Origin: Numida meleagris
Lineage: Eukaryota > Chordata > Aves > Galliformes > Numididae
Direction of reading: 5' to 3'
Length of the DNA stretch: 64,000 bases
Assembly (NCBI RefSeq): GCF_002078875.1
Contig: NC_034410.1
Location: forward strand, 36,597,506-36,661,505
Shown: in pieces, positions 14,047-25,695 of the stretch
Position numbering within the stretch: position 1 is the stretch's first letter
Layout: each line of letters opens with the position of its first letter
Notes under the pieces: model-generated
What the model was told of the DNA's origin: nothing
The model's input: the letters and a program-made list of their open reading frames with translations, nothing else
The model's database searches: none
Made by a program: the position numbers and the translations under genes

Positions 14047-14080
14047 ATAACCTTCATATATTGGAGAGAAAAGCCAACAA
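14047..14080. repeat. Right copy of 34-bp direct repeat flanking a CR1
   Basis: Partner of 13658-13691, beginning right where the CR1 tail stops. Its first bases (ATA) could belong to either the tail or the duplication. Confidence 0.75.
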
Positions 14081-16932
14081 AAGAGCAAAAAACAGACAAA
14101 GCACAAGCTAAATAAGTTCGTTGCAAAACAGTTCATCTTAATTTATGCAAGAATAAATTATTTTGTCATTACACTGTTGTACAACAATATAGTTCTACCT
14201 TCAACATGAGCATGCTAGCTCCATCATTCTTTATCTCTTCATCACAAAACTCCCAAGAACATGAGGTGTGCCTTATATGGGATGGACCCTCTCATGGAAA
14301 CCTAACATACCCAAAACAATTCAACTCAGATTAATTTTCAATGTCCTGTTATGGCCAGGAAAAAAATGGTATTCACATTAAAGTATTTAAGAGGGACTTA
14401 CCAAATTGATTATGACGATTACTCTAATATGCAGGAAAATTCTCAGAGTACACTGCACTGGGTATACAGTTTTAGATGTGAACTGAGGAATTTCAGAAGA
14501 CAGATGAAGAAACAGTGCCACTTTGAAGATTTTTTCTGTATTGGATACACAAGTGACTTGTGAATTCAAGCAAGTGGAAAGATGCACTGTCTCATTTTTC
14601 CTTCAGAATATAATTTTCCAGACTTTTTCCACCTTCCTGTTCCTCATGTTATATTCTCTCCTTATCTCATATACTTGAAGATGCCATTCCCTTTAGTGGT
14701 GTTTGACCAATTTAGGGATGTTTAAATTCAGATAATAGGCACCTTTGCAGTTTTCTAGATCTATTCTTGATGAGGGAGCACATGAGTCATGTAAGTGGAA
14801 AGTCCCTTATGTGATCTCTCAGGAGCTTATCTCAGTCTTCTCCTGTGATGCAAAGCTCAGACATTGATTTTACGTCTGAAAAAGGAATACTATTTTCTCT
14901 CTGTGGAAAATATATGAAATTTCAAACACCTGAGCAGCTTTTATTGAGACCGATTCTTACTGAGGAAGCTATTCATAAGATCAATCAACGTTCATCCTCT
15001 GGCTTAGTAAGCATCTCTTACAAGCAGCAAGTTGATTGGGAGAACTTCAGCAAATTGCTGTCTCCCACTCACCATCTAGGATACATAAAAGCCTCACTTC
15101 GGCAGTACTAAGTGTTTGAGGAGAATCCCAGGTGCCACATTTAACGTGAGAGCTGGAACTGTCATCCTGTACAGAGCTAAGGTTGTGCATGGTGTCTCTC
15201 TTCTTATCCCTTCAAACTGTACTTCCAACATGAAATGATGCAGGGAAAGCATTCAGGCCCTCCTGCAGACACCAGTACTGTATTCAACATGCAAGCTTCT
15301 GTGTGAGCAGCACAAAGGGAAAAGATATGAGTTCCAACTTAATTCATGGATAAAGCTTGATGTCACCGAATTTTGGAGAAGTCTGTAGTGAGATGAGTAT
15401 GCTGCGAGCTGGTGCAGCTTTTAAAAAAGTTAAACTTGCAAAAATAAGATTGACTAGGGGTAAGAACAAAGAAAGATCCATGCACATTTCTGAAGATAAA
15501 AAACATAGCTGGGCACAAAGAAAAATTTCCTTTTCTTATTCTGTAGAGCAAGACGACAAAAGCAATCTCCTTTCTTACATCATTGTTATGCTGCTCACAT
15601 AGTTATAAGTAAACAGTCCAGCTTATTCAGAAAGTATGACCGATTATCCACTGTTACTCAGAGCATCTTTATGAGCAGCTAGCAGACTGGTATTTTTTTT
15701 TTTTAATAAAATGTGGAACAAGAGACTGGAAGGCATTTTTCAAAAAAAAAATCATGTAATTAACATACAAAATCTTCTACAAGCTCAGAGAAGTCAACGG
15801 ATTCAAACTAGATCTGGATATGTCCCAGTGCTCTCTATCATTTGCAATGATAATTAAAATATTTGCAAGTCTGGCTCCAATTCCCCAGCTGACATCAATT
15901 ATGTCAATAAATTCCCAAGGATTAGTCTCTACAATACGTGAAAAAATAAAAATATAGTTGTCTATATATAGAGGAGCTCACTAAATATTTCCCAGGATAT
16001 ATAGTTCTTTAATGTTGTATAACTAGCCTACTTTGTTAATATATGTCACTGGAGTTAGCTTGCTGCTCAACTAATACAGATGTAAAGGAGCCAAATCTCT
16101 ATAAATTCAGGAGATGCTACAGCTTCAGGAAAGAAAACTGATCTATTAAGAAGGTTTTTTTTCAGATGACTTTCAACAAGCCTTGGGGGCTGCTAAGTCT
16201 GGCAAAAATGAACATGTCAAGTTTCATTGAAAATCACAGCCTGGCTAAAATGGGATTTTGAAAGATGAGCCACCTGCTTTATTAATAACAACATCACAAT
16301 ATATTTTTAGTTTATTTTACAGTCACAAAACTGTGTTCCACAGATCATTTTAAAATGTGAACAAAAGTTTAAAAACAAATGGAGCTATTTTTTAAGGACC
16401 CTCCTCCTCCTTGTCATCATAAACCTCATAAATATAAGACTTTTACAGCAGAGATTTCCCCTTTCTTCTGTTTTGGCTCTAGGGAAAATCTACAGAAAAA
16501 TAAAAGTAAATCTACAATATGAGAGAATCAAAACCATAAAATGTGAAGCGCATTACTGAAGAGAACGCTGAAAGACTAGACACAAATCTCACTGAGGGCA
16601 GGACGACAGGTACATTAACTTTTCCAAAGACCACTTTAAAAAACAAAAAATGCACAGCACAGAGAAGAGGCAGCTGGTAGATGTTCATAGGCAAAAAGGT
16701 CACCATTTCAGACAATTTGATACCTAGTAATCTGCACTCCAGCCTTACAGCCCTCTGGAGGCCGCTAGGTCAGTGATGGTGTGCAGTCCACCATAGGGCA
16801 GTCTGCAGAGCTTTGATACAGCACATAACATCTCTTGTTAGAGAACACTAAGGACCAAGGCATCTGAGGTACTGAGGGCCCCATGCTCACTGGACAAAAG
16901 GACAAAAAGGAAATGACAGAATGGAACCAAGC
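14081..16932. other. Unique AT-rich sequence, no gene seen
   Basis: No transposon or exon recognised. Short frames such as 14845-15111 plus (88 codons) and 14387-14587 minus show no domain or splice context that I would trust. Poly-T and poly-A runs occur near 15692 and 15743. Confidence 0.55.
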
Positions 16933-17291
16933 ATAGAATTGTGGAATGATTTAGGTTTGAAGGGGCCTGAAAGATCTCCTAGTTCCAATCCCCTGCCATA
17001 TGCAGGGATATCTCCCATTAGATCAGAATGTCCAAAGTACTTTCCAACCTGGTCTTGAACATTTCTGGGGATGGGACATCTATAACTCCTCTGGGCAACC
17101 TGCTCCAGTGATTCACCACCCTCATAGTGAAGAATTTCTTCCTAACGTCTAATCTAAATCTGCTCTCTTTTATTTTAAAGCCATTACCCCTTGTCCTATC
17201 ACTACACTCCTTGATAAAGAGTCCCTCTCCAGCTTGCTTGTAGGCCTGCTTTAGGTACTGGAAAGCCACTAGAAGGTCTCAGGTCTCCCTC
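16933..17291 (-). mobile_element. CR1 LINE 3' fragment, minus strand
   Basis: Minus-oriented CR1 3' end. The inverted tail (CATAGAATTGTGGAATGATT) starts at 16933 and the 3' UTR follows. An open stretch at 17018-17269 on the minus strand decodes to the conserved ORF2 C-terminus: a Tyr-Leu-Lys segment, [23 protein letters not shown] and a final LPRG ... PSPEMFKTRLE block. It has about 80 residues of the family end and no upstream RT, so it is a dead 5'-truncated copy. Divergence from the copy at 21276-22667 suggests a different, older subfamily. No convincing target-site duplication. Confidence 0.92.
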
Positions 17292-19469
17292 AATTGTTCT
17301 TTTTGAAATTTCTGACCTGAATTTGACACTGATGTCCTTCAGCACCACTGGGATCAAATTTGTTTTACATAACAAATCCTTTACTCACCACTCAAGGCAG
17401 TTGCCTCCCAGTTGGACCAAAGTAGTTATTTACAACTGTCTAGCAACAGCTATACTGGGTAGAAGAGGATTATGTATTATACTCAATCGAAATACAGAGG
17501 GGAAATCATCTGCATTTGTCACTGAAACTATATCAAATGGATTGTAAGTAAGGAATCTCAGAGTGAACATTCCTTTTCCTACGTTTTGTAGTTTTTTTCT
17601 AAAACCTGTTGAAAACATAATGGGAATCTGTGTAGCTGTGACTGTTAGCTGTGGCACACTTTAAGGACAGAGCAGAACAGCTTTAAGAAAAAGCATGAGT
17701 AATCTTGTTTCTCCTGCGGATATTTGGATCAGGTAGTTCTTGAGATTGAATTTGTATCACAGCAGTCTTCACACATTCAAAAAATTTGGAAAAAACCCAA
17801 AACATTTATTTTACCTCTATTAAAAATTTGCAAGTCCCAGCAAAATAGGATTTCTAGCTGCTGCCTTGTTAGAATGATAATAGACTAGTAAAAAAATCTA
17901 TCTTCTTTTCCCAATCCCTTTATTTTTTAATTTCTAAACCATCAGAAAGATTAATAACTTTACAAAACTTTTCTTTGTAATTCAGCAATAACTTCTACCA
18001 TGATATACTATCCTTTATGAATGTGTATATATTTACATACACACAGTTATTTACATATGTATGATCGCTGAAGTACTGATCAAAAAAATAATAAAACCAC
18101 TAACCACAAAAGGCAAGAAAGCAATATGGGAAAAAGCAATTCAATCCAAGGTTTTCCCTACCAGTCTGCTTTCCCAACAGAGAAATAAGCTGTGCTCTAT
18201 GAGCAGTGTTCATTCATCTATCTGCCTTTCACAGTACAAACATTAGATAAGAGCATTTTTATTTTGTTCATCCAAAACAGTCATCTCAATCTCTGAAATT
18301 CATACGATACTGTGAATAAGATACAGGGCAGTCACCACTCAGAGTACTATGTGCTAAAAGAAATGTTGGATTTTTATTGTGAGTGAGGTACCATCCAAAT
18401 TGATCAAATTGCACTCAACTAGATTGGCAGTTTAGCAGAAGATAAATAATCTCATCATCCTCAGAACACACTCCAGCAATACATTACAGTAGTTTGGGTT
18501 TCCATTTCAGTCAGTGCTGGCTGCCAGCAGTGGCACTAATTAATTGAAGACCCGCAGCATTTTGACTGATACCAACTTAAACCCAGTAGGAACTGCATGG
18601 ATGTAGAATTGCTTTTAAATTTGATGTGTGGTTTTAGAGGATGGGAGGCTGCTTATTGTTGTTTGATGATTGCCAATTCAACAAAACGGCTTTGTAAAGA
18701 CAGAAAGACTCCCGTAGAGCTTGCTCAGGACTGAGGCAGATTTCAAACACTTCCTGTTTGCACCCATCATCCCTGCTCAGCTCCTCAGCAGCAGGTCAAT
18801 GTATTTTGGATTTGGGGATATTCAGGGTGTCCACCTGGCTGCTTTATAGATGGCATATCCTGCCTCTTTCATGGGAAAAAAAAATAAAATAAAATAAAAA
18901 TTTTAATGAAACTGAAGCACATAAAATGCTCTATAGAGAGAGTTGTGTTTCTGCTTATTGTTCAATTTTATGGCGTCATGTGATAGCACATCCAGCCTTT
19001 TAATTACTATTAAGCTTGTGTTAGTTCAGGAGATAAAATGAGCTGGATGATGACTCAGCATGAGTAAGTAACAGACGAGATTGAAGCTGGGATGAAAGTC
19101 CTTTTCTTTCTAATTCCCATTTTGTACAACTGTACTGAGATCTGGCAAGAAGCATCTTGGCAACACAGCCCACTCAAACTGTTTACGATCTTTGCCTCTG
19201 GCTCCTCTCATCATTCCTGTCTTAACTGGATAACTTCCTTTGCCTGAAAAATCTGCACTTATTCTGGTCTTTTTTTCCCCCTGTATTTCCAGTTTTTCAG
19301 CTTTGGTTTCTGATGCTTTCTCACATTTCCCAGTTGATTCTTCATACCAGCTGCTTCTTGGGCTGCTCTGTCCTCAAGTATTATTTCCTGCTGCATTATT
19401 GCTCTGCCTCACTTTTTTCCCCATACACAACAATAAGAAGGTTGTTTTGTGCACTGTCAGCTATTAATG
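17292..19469. other. Unique sequence, possible conserved non-coding blocks
   Basis: No gene or transposon recognised. An AAAAT microsatellite lies at 18876-18900. The stretches around 18520-18830 and 18950-19085 have a non-repetitive, motif-rich look (TTTTATGGCGTCATGTGATA and ATGACTCAGCA words) that suggests regulatory conservation, but that is only an impression without an alignment. Confidence 0.5.
18876..18900. repeat. AAAAT microsatellite
   Basis: Poly-A passing into repeated AAAAT units. It may be the tail of an unrecognised retrocopy, but no body is identifiable upstream. Confidence 0.8.
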
Positions 19470-19590
19470 TATATGATCAGGTCTTACACCACCATCCTCT
19501 AACTTAGCAGCTGACACCCTAAGCATCAGGTGTTTAGTTCGCAGACCACTAATGTAGCCTGGCAACCACAGTTTGGGAACCTCTAGTGTA
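19470..19590 (-). mobile_element. Possible end of an old hAT (Charlie-like) DNA transposon
   Basis: On the minus strand the sequence begins around 19586 with CTAGAGGTTCCCAAACTGTGG and continues with a TTAGTGGTCTGCGAAC stretch. This resembles the 5' termini of hAT-Charlie elements, which read like CAGNGGTTCTCAAACTGTGG followed by a GGTCCGCG-type block. The other end, an 8-bp duplication and any transposase are not visible. It could be a chance resemblance; treat as tentative. Confidence 0.35.
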
Positions 19591-20587
19591 GACACTAGAT
19601 GAATTCATCAACAATTGCAAACAAACTGACAATCAGAAAGCCCTTCTTTTAACCATTGTAACTGATCCCCAAAGTGGAGGCTGCTCTTGGAACCGCTTTC
19701 CCATTATCCCTTTAACAGTCTCAGTACATCATGGGTACTGAGATGCTACTCATCCGAGAAAAGTCTGACTGTAAAGGAAACTAAGTTTTTAGCTCCTTCA
19801 TTTAAAAACTTACAAAAACGAACAACTAATTACACAAAACAAGACATGGGATCCTATCTTTTTCAGCTGGCACACATTTCATCTTGTTAATCACACCTGG
19901 ATTGCTAATGGCTCCCAGAGCTGGCTCTGCTTGCCAATTTGCCTGTTTCTTTATTTCCCGTGTTACACTAATGTTATGCTTTTTCCCAGTTTTGGAGAGA
20001 GGATGTAAAAAAGGATTTTCTAGTAGAGACATCCATTTTATTACGTTTCCCTGACAGTAACCAGCATTTCACATAGTATTCAAAGGTCGCTGATACTGTT
20101 ATTTATTACTGATCCACCATGACTAGTAAAAGTGTAGAGAAAATAATAATAAAAAAAGGTAAGGCATATTTTGCAGAGATAATAGTTTCTTATTACAAGT
20201 TCAGTCACAGCTGTGAAACGTACCACATGCAGAGCTGAAAGTTAAGAATCGAGATTACTGTATCTGTCACTATGCAATTGAAAATAACTTACACAGATAC
20301 AAGAAAAAAACTATTTTGAATAGTCACAGGCAATGATGAGACAAAAAGGCGTAAGCAAATATCATACATTAAACACTGAATTTACATGAATTGAGACTGC
20401 AATCTTATTTTTGGATTTGAAGTGGGTATTGTCCTCCAATCAAGCACTTTTATTGCACATTTCTAGTGTTTTAACTGATGATATGTTCCACTAAATTCTC
20501 TTACTTATCTTTCTTCAATACCTCTCATCATAAAATTTGCCCATATGCATTTCAAACTCACTATAGCCAAGACTGATTATTAAAACA
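19591..20587. other. Unique AT-rich sequence, no gene seen
   Basis: Nothing recognised apart from short overlapping frames without domains. Confidence 0.55.
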
Positions 20588-20637
20588 TGATGACCTCGAA
20601 GGTCTTTTCTAACCTAGATGATTCTGTGATTCTATGA
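20588..20637 (+). mobile_element. CR1 3' tail only (about 50 bp)
   Basis: The stretch reads as the last 50 bases of a CR1: GATGACCTCGAAGGTCTTTT, then CTAACCTAGATGATTCTG and the ATTCTATGAA end. It closely parallels the 3' end of the larger copy at 22620-22667 (GATCTTGTAGGTCTTTTCC ... ATTCTATGATTCTATGAA), so it is probably the same subfamily. Nothing of the ORF remains. It is either an extremely 5'-truncated insertion or the remnant of a deleted copy. Confidence 0.8.
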
Positions 20638-21275
20638 AGCAATATGTAAGGGTGTCAGAAAAACTCTGATAAAAGCCTTATTTAAATAATGTTTCTTGTC
20701 AAACAGGTGGTGTGTTACACTACAGAGACTATAGTATATAGGAATAATAAAAATACTGTCAGACTGATATACAAGTAAATCTACCTTTGAAAAAGTAATC
20801 AGCAATGACTAGCAGGAGAGCCTGCTGATTTAACTGGTTCCTTATACATGGCTTCACATTTTGATGATTTGTTCCTGTTTAGCTCTTGCATACTAAACTT
20901 TTTTAAGCTGATCTAGAGAACTTTTATGGCTTCTGAAAATAAATTAACAATAAGCATCTTATTTCTTTCTTAACAGCAATCCAGTTTGTTCAGCTTATTG
21001 GGAAAAATCAGAAGAAATGAGGCATCACTAACAATCTAATTAAGGTAGACAGTGATATCGAAAACAAGGACCAATAAATACAGGTTTCATCAGGAATTTA
21101 ATTACTGAAGATCAAGACCTATTTTACAGTAAACTAACACTGAGTACAAATATACATATGAAAAAATTAAACAAATGGAATACAGTGAAACGTAGGAGAA
21201 TTTAAAGCAAAGAATCACAACACTAAGAAGGAAAGGAATTACCTATTCTGGCACTAATTATTTGAATGAGTCATC
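20638..21275. other. Unique AT-rich sequence between two CR1 copies
   Basis: No ORF or repeat family recognised between the tail-only CR1 and the larger CR1 downstream. Confidence 0.6.
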
Positions 21276-22583
21276 TACAAGAAGGGTCATAAGGAGGATC
21301 CGGGGAACTACAGGCCTGTCAGCCTGACCTCGGTGCCGGGGAAGGTTATGGAGCAGATTGTCCTGAGGGAGATCACGCGGCATTTGCAGGACAACCGGGG
21401 GATCAGGCCCAGCCTGCATGGGTTTGTGAAGGGCAGGTCCTGCTTGACCAACCTGATCTCCTTCTATGATCGAGTGACCCGTCTGGTGGATGAAGGAAAG
21501 GCTGTTGATGTGGTCTACCTAGACTTCAGCAAAGCCTTTGACACTGTCTCCCACAGTATTCTCCTGGAGAAACTGGCAGCCTGTGGCTTGGACAGGTACA
21601 CCCTTTGCTGGGTAAGGAGCTGGCTGGAGGGCCGGGCCCAGAGAGTGGTGGTGAATGGAGTTAAATCCAGCTGGCGACCGGTCACGAGTGGTGTTCCCCA
21701 GGGGTCGGTGCTGGGGCCTGTCCTCTTCAATGTCTTTATTGATGACCTGGATGAAGGCATTGAGAGCACCCTCAGTAAGTTTGCAGACGACACCAAGCTG
21801 GCAGACAGTGTCGATCTGCCTGGGGGTAGAGAGGCCCTACAGAGAGATCTGGACAGGCTGGATCTCTGGGCTGAAGCCAACAGGATGAGGTTCAACAAGA
21901 CCAAGTGCCGGGTCCTGCACTTCAGCCGCAACAACCCCAGGCAGTGCTACAGGCTTGGGGCAGAGTGGCTGGAAAGTTGTATGGAGGAAACGGACCTAGG
22001 GGTATTAGTCGATGCTCGGCTGAGCATGAGCCAGCAGTGTGCCCAGGTGGCCAAGAAGGCCAATGGCATCCTGGCTTGTATCAGAAATAGTGTTGCCAGT
22101 AGGAGTAGGGAAGTCATTCTCCCTCTGTGCTCAGCCCTAGTGAGGCCCCACCTCAAGTACTGTGTCCAGTTTTGGGCCCCTCACTGCAAAAAAGAGATTG
22201 AGGCCCTGGAGCGTGTTCAGAGGAGGGCGACGAAGCTGGTGAGGGGTCTGGAGCACAGGCCTTATGAGGAGCGGCTGAGGGAGCTGGGATTGTTCAGTCT
22301 GGAGAAGAGGAGGCTCAGGGGAGACCTCATCGCTCTCTATAACTACCTGAAGGGAGGTTGTAGTGAGCTGGGGGTCAGCCTCTTCTCTCTTGTAACTAGT
22401 GACAGGACGAGGGGGAATGGCTTCAAGTTGCGCCAGGGGAGATTTAGGCTGGACGTTAGGAAATACTACTTTTCTGAAAGAGCGGTCAGGCGCTGGAACG
22501 GGCTGCCCAGGGAGGTGGTTGAGTCACCGTCCCTGGAGATGTTCAAGAAACGTTTAGATATAGCGTTGGGAGACATGGTTTAG
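21276..22583 (+). CDS. CR1 ORF2 remnant: partial reverse transcriptase and C-terminal region
   Basis: An open frame of 435 codons without stop or frameshift, fragmentary at its N-terminus. There is no genuine start: the first possible initiation codon is a GTG at 21333, inside the family motif LTSVPGK, so a 5'-truncated ORF is the right reading. Counting from 21333, I see the RT motif YLDFSKAFD at about residues 62-70 (first catalytic Asp), [10 protein letters not shown] at 120-129, and FADDTKL at 150-156 (the two catalytic Asp). Next come the RT thumb-like part and the CR1-specific tail with [24 protein letters not shown] and [11 protein letters not shown] blocks, ending LDIALGDMV. Intact CR1 ORF2 is about 900-1000 residues with an N-terminal endonuclease; that half is missing, so this cannot retrotranspose by itself. 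Overlapping frames on the other strand are shadows. Confidence 0.9.
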   Translation, partial: YKKGHKEDPGNYRPVSLTSVPGKVMEQIVLREITRHLQDNRGIRPSLHGFVKGRSCLTNLISFYDRVTRLVDEGKAVDVVYLDFSKAFDTVSHSILLEKLAACGLDRYTLCWVRSWLEGRAQRVVVNGVKSSWRPVTSGVPQGSVLGPVLFNVFIDDLDEGIESTLSKFADDTKLADSVDLPGGREALQRDLDRLDLWAEANRMRFNKTKCRVLHFSRNNPRQCYRLGAEWLESCMEETDLGVLVDARLSMSQQCAQVAKKANGILACIRNSVASRSREVILPLCSALVRPHLKYCVQFWAPHCKKEIEALERVQRRATKLVRGLEHRPYEERLRELGLFSLEKRRLRGDLIALYNYLKGGCSELGVSLFSLVTSDRTRGNGFKLRQGRFRLDVRKYYFSERAVRRWNGLPREVVESPSLEMFKKRLDIALGDMV

Positions 22584-22667
22584 TGGGGTTGTTGGTGGTA
22601 GGTGGATGGTTGGACTAGGTGATCTTGTAGGTCTTTTCCAACCTAGCTAATTCTATGATTCTATGAA
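21276..22667 (+). mobile_element. CR1 LINE, 5'-truncated, well preserved (CR1-F-like)
   Basis: The largest and least decayed transposon in the window. It enters the element inside the RT domain of ORF2 (codons for [16 protein letters not shown]), continues to the ORF2 stop at 22583, and then through a short 3' UTR (GTGGTAGGTGGATGGTTGG, GTAGGTCTTTTCCAACC) to the ATTCTATGATTCTATGAA tail. GC content is far above the flanks. The 5' part (ORF1, endonuclease, and N-terminal RT) is absent, as expected for incomplete target-primed reverse transcription. The 3' UTR wording suggests the CR1-F group, from memory. No clear target-site duplication. Confidence 0.95.
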
Positions 22668-24661
22668 TTAAGTTTTTTGTTGTTTTTGTTTTTTACCCTC
22701 AAAACAGGTCCTTCTTCCTATTACATTCAAAGACTCCTAAACAAATTTGTCTCATCTTTTACAATTTAAATGAACATTGTGATGTTAATTAAAGAGATGG
22801 GGAGAGCTGTCTGACAACCTACAGGCAAAAATAACTGTATACAGAGTAATCACAGCATCTGGTTGCTTCAAAAAATATCAAGACAATGCAGGCAATCTGG
22901 TCCCAACATATTAGTTTTTGCATAAGAAAAATTACTTGTGATAGATTTGAAGACACAAAATGTGGCATAGAGAGGAATGGATAGACACATAATCCAGCTG
23001 CAGAAAATAGGAAACTAATTTGGACACTGCATTCTCCTCTGTAGAAGTCGAGTGCAGTAAGCTGTATCACATGCATAAAGTTAGAAACTTGAAGTGAAAA
23101 ATAAGTTTTCAACATTAAAAAAAAAAAAAGAAGTACTAACAGTTGCACTGCATAGTCATATGAAGAAAGATCTCATCTTCTGTACTCAGAACACCCCATT
23201 GTATTAGTGGAGAAGAGTTGCAGTTGTGGCATTTTGGATGCTCATCTAATTCAGACATCATGGTGAAGCTAAGACCAGTGCAGTATCAAAGATCAGCACA
23301 CAGTAATCAAAGCTCTTTTGTAGGAGCAGGGGAACTACAGCAGTCACTGACATGTATCCCAGTTAGGCAAATGATAATGAAGGCTGATGTGATGGGATTG
23401 CCTCATACAAGTGTATTGTTCCGTGCAAGTCCCATCCCCTGAATAAATATGTTCAAGGAGACCTACAAATTGAGAATTTCAATCAACCAGCATTGCAGCA
23501 ACAAAGAGCCCATTAAAACACACACTAAGAGAATAAAGGGATAAATGAAAGCAGACACCAGGGAGGGTTTTTTAATCGTAAAATAAAATAAACTTATTCT
23601 AAGTATCACATTCTTCAGTATTCCTCCCCATCATAAAAATCTCTCAGATATTTGAGCATTTCTTGTGTAACGATAGTTTTGCTTCTCTTCTTACACATAA
23701 CCAGAATGCTTTGCATAGTGTGACAATGCCTACTCTTACTGCCTTCACTGCCTCCTCATGAACTCTGGAATTAGTAGCAGGAAGGTTTTATTGCTCATTT
23801 GAAGTTATGTATTTACATTAATATTATTGCTGACAGGGATTCCTCAGCAATACATCCCTTACAAGATGTGAGATAGACTTGATTCTTAACTCTTATGCGC
23901 TGATAGAGTTACATCAAATTCTATGATGCTGCATAAAATTAAGATTGAAAATTGTATGGTTATGAATACCTGGGCAATGGTGATGAAGCACGGTAAAGGC
24001 ATCCTGCAACAGACTGTGAAGGAAAAGCAAATGCTATCCCCAAGGATTCTCATACGGCTCAGTAGCCAGGCAGGTTTTCAAAGAAATTGGATTAATCTGG
24101 TAGAGGACTTCTTTTCTTAATCTAAAGGCACACTAAATGTAAAAGTCTTAAATATCTTGCTTTTCCAAGGAGAAAAGTTTTCAAAATAATAGATAACATT
24201 TTGGTAAAGCTATGGGAGAAAATTATTTTGCTTCAGCTGCCCTAAACCAAATGATTTATGAAAGATTTTTTTTTTTCAAAAATCTTTTTTTTTTTTTTTT
24301 TTTTTTAATAGTAAACTTCTATTCACAGCTGCCTCTGCTTGGCAGTTGCTAAGCTTTGGCATTTCTCCAGCTGTCAAATATCACTAAAACCAAAACCTTT
24401 CGCTTAGTTTGCTGTCATATTAATAAAATATTTAAGAAGCAATGAAACTTGCACTGAACCTTGAAGAAGGTATTAGCTGCACATTAAAAGACAGTAAAAG
24501 CCATGTTTTTGTTATTGTAATATTGACCTACTAAGTAAGAAGTACAATCTGATTAACAAGTAAGAGCTCCTGAAGGGTTATGCCCCAGGACACAGCTGCC
24601 TAATGTGGACAAGGAGTACTCACAGCACATCAGTCTTTAGACTGAAGAAGGGAACAACTTC
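22668..24661. other. Unique AT-rich sequence, poly-T tract, no gene seen
   Basis: No exon or transposon recognised. The minus-strand frame at 22819-23148 (109 codons) is Phe/Leu/Cys-rich, as random AT-rich frames are, and has no domain. A long poly-T tract sits at 24285-24306. Confidence 0.55.
24261..24306. repeat. Poly-T tracts with a 10-bp inverted repeat
   Basis: A T run, then the perfect inverted arms AAAGATTTTT (24261-24270) and AAAAATCTTT (24278-24287), then 22 consecutive T (24285-24306). A simple low-complexity hairpin with no evidence of function. Confidence 0.75.
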
Positions 24662-25695
24662 ATGGAATCATAGAATGGCCTGGCTTGGAAGGGACCATGA
24701 AGATCATCCAGTTCCAACCCTCCTGCTATGGCCAGAGTTGCCACTCCCTAGACCAGGATGCCCAGGGCCCCATCTGACCTGGCCTTAAACACCCACAGGG
24801 ATGGGGCATCAACAGCTTCTCTGGGCAATCTGTTCTAGTGCCTCACCACCCTCTGAATAAAGAATTTCTGCCTAGCATTTAACCTAAAACTCCCCTTTTT
24901 TAATTTAAAGCCATTCCCCCTTTTCCTATCACTATCTGCCCATGCAAAAAGTCCTCCTGCTTATAAGCTTTCAAGCACAGTAAGGCCACAATGAGGTCTC
25001 CTCTGAGCCTTCTCTTCTCCAAGCTGGACAATCCCAACTCCCTCAACCTTTCTTTATAAGAGAGGTGCTCCAGCCCTTTTTATCATCCTCATGACCCTCC
25101 TATGGATCCACTCCAATAGTTTCACATCTTTCTTGTGCTGGGGGCCCCAGGTCTAGACACAGTACTCCGCATGGGGCCTCATGAGAGGAGCAATCCCCTC
25201 TCTCACCCTACTGGCCGCCCTTCTTTTGGTGCAGCCCAGGATACTGTTAGCTTTCTGGGCTGCAAGTGCACACTGCTGGCATGTTCAGCTCTTCATCTGC
25301 AAGGACCCTCAAATTCTTCACTACAGGCATGTTCTCAAGGTGTTCTTCTCCAAGTCAGTCCACATATCTGGGGTTGCCCCAACCGAAGTGTAACACCTTG
25401 CACTTGATCTTGTTGAACCTCACGTGGGCCCACTTTTCAAGCCAAGTCCCTCTGGATCACATCCCTTCCTTCTGTTCTGTCAACTGCATCACTCAGCTTA
25501 GTGTAATCAGCAAACTTGTTGAAGGTACACTCAATTTCACTGCCTATGTCATTAATAAAGATGTTGAAGAGTACTGGCCCCAAGATGGACCCCTGGGGCA
25601 TACCTCTCATGACTGGCTTCTACCAGTACGTAGGTTCACTAACCACAACCCTCTGGCTATAACCATTCAACTTCTATAGTAGTTCATCAGTTTGA
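24662..25695 (-). mobile_element. CR1 LINE, 5'-truncated, decayed, minus strand
   Basis: Minus-oriented CR1 of about 1 kb. Its 3' tail is at the left (GGAATCATAGAATGGCC), followed leftward-to-rightward by the 3' UTR, the ORF2 C-terminal tail and part of RT. The RT stretch near 25490-25600 still decodes on the minus strand to [16 protein letters not shown] and FADYTKL, so the catalytic FADD has become FADY. Stops and frameshifts break the frame throughout. It is a different, older subfamily from the copy at 21276-22667. The right (5') boundary is approximate because divergence is high beyond about 25670. Confidence 0.93.

Noticed and set aside
21515..21934. 139-codon minus-strand frame inside the CR1
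   Set aside because: Shadow of the GC-rich RT reading frame on the opposite strand.
25266..25679. 137-codon plus-strand frame
   Set aside because: Antisense shadow of the decayed minus-strand CR1.
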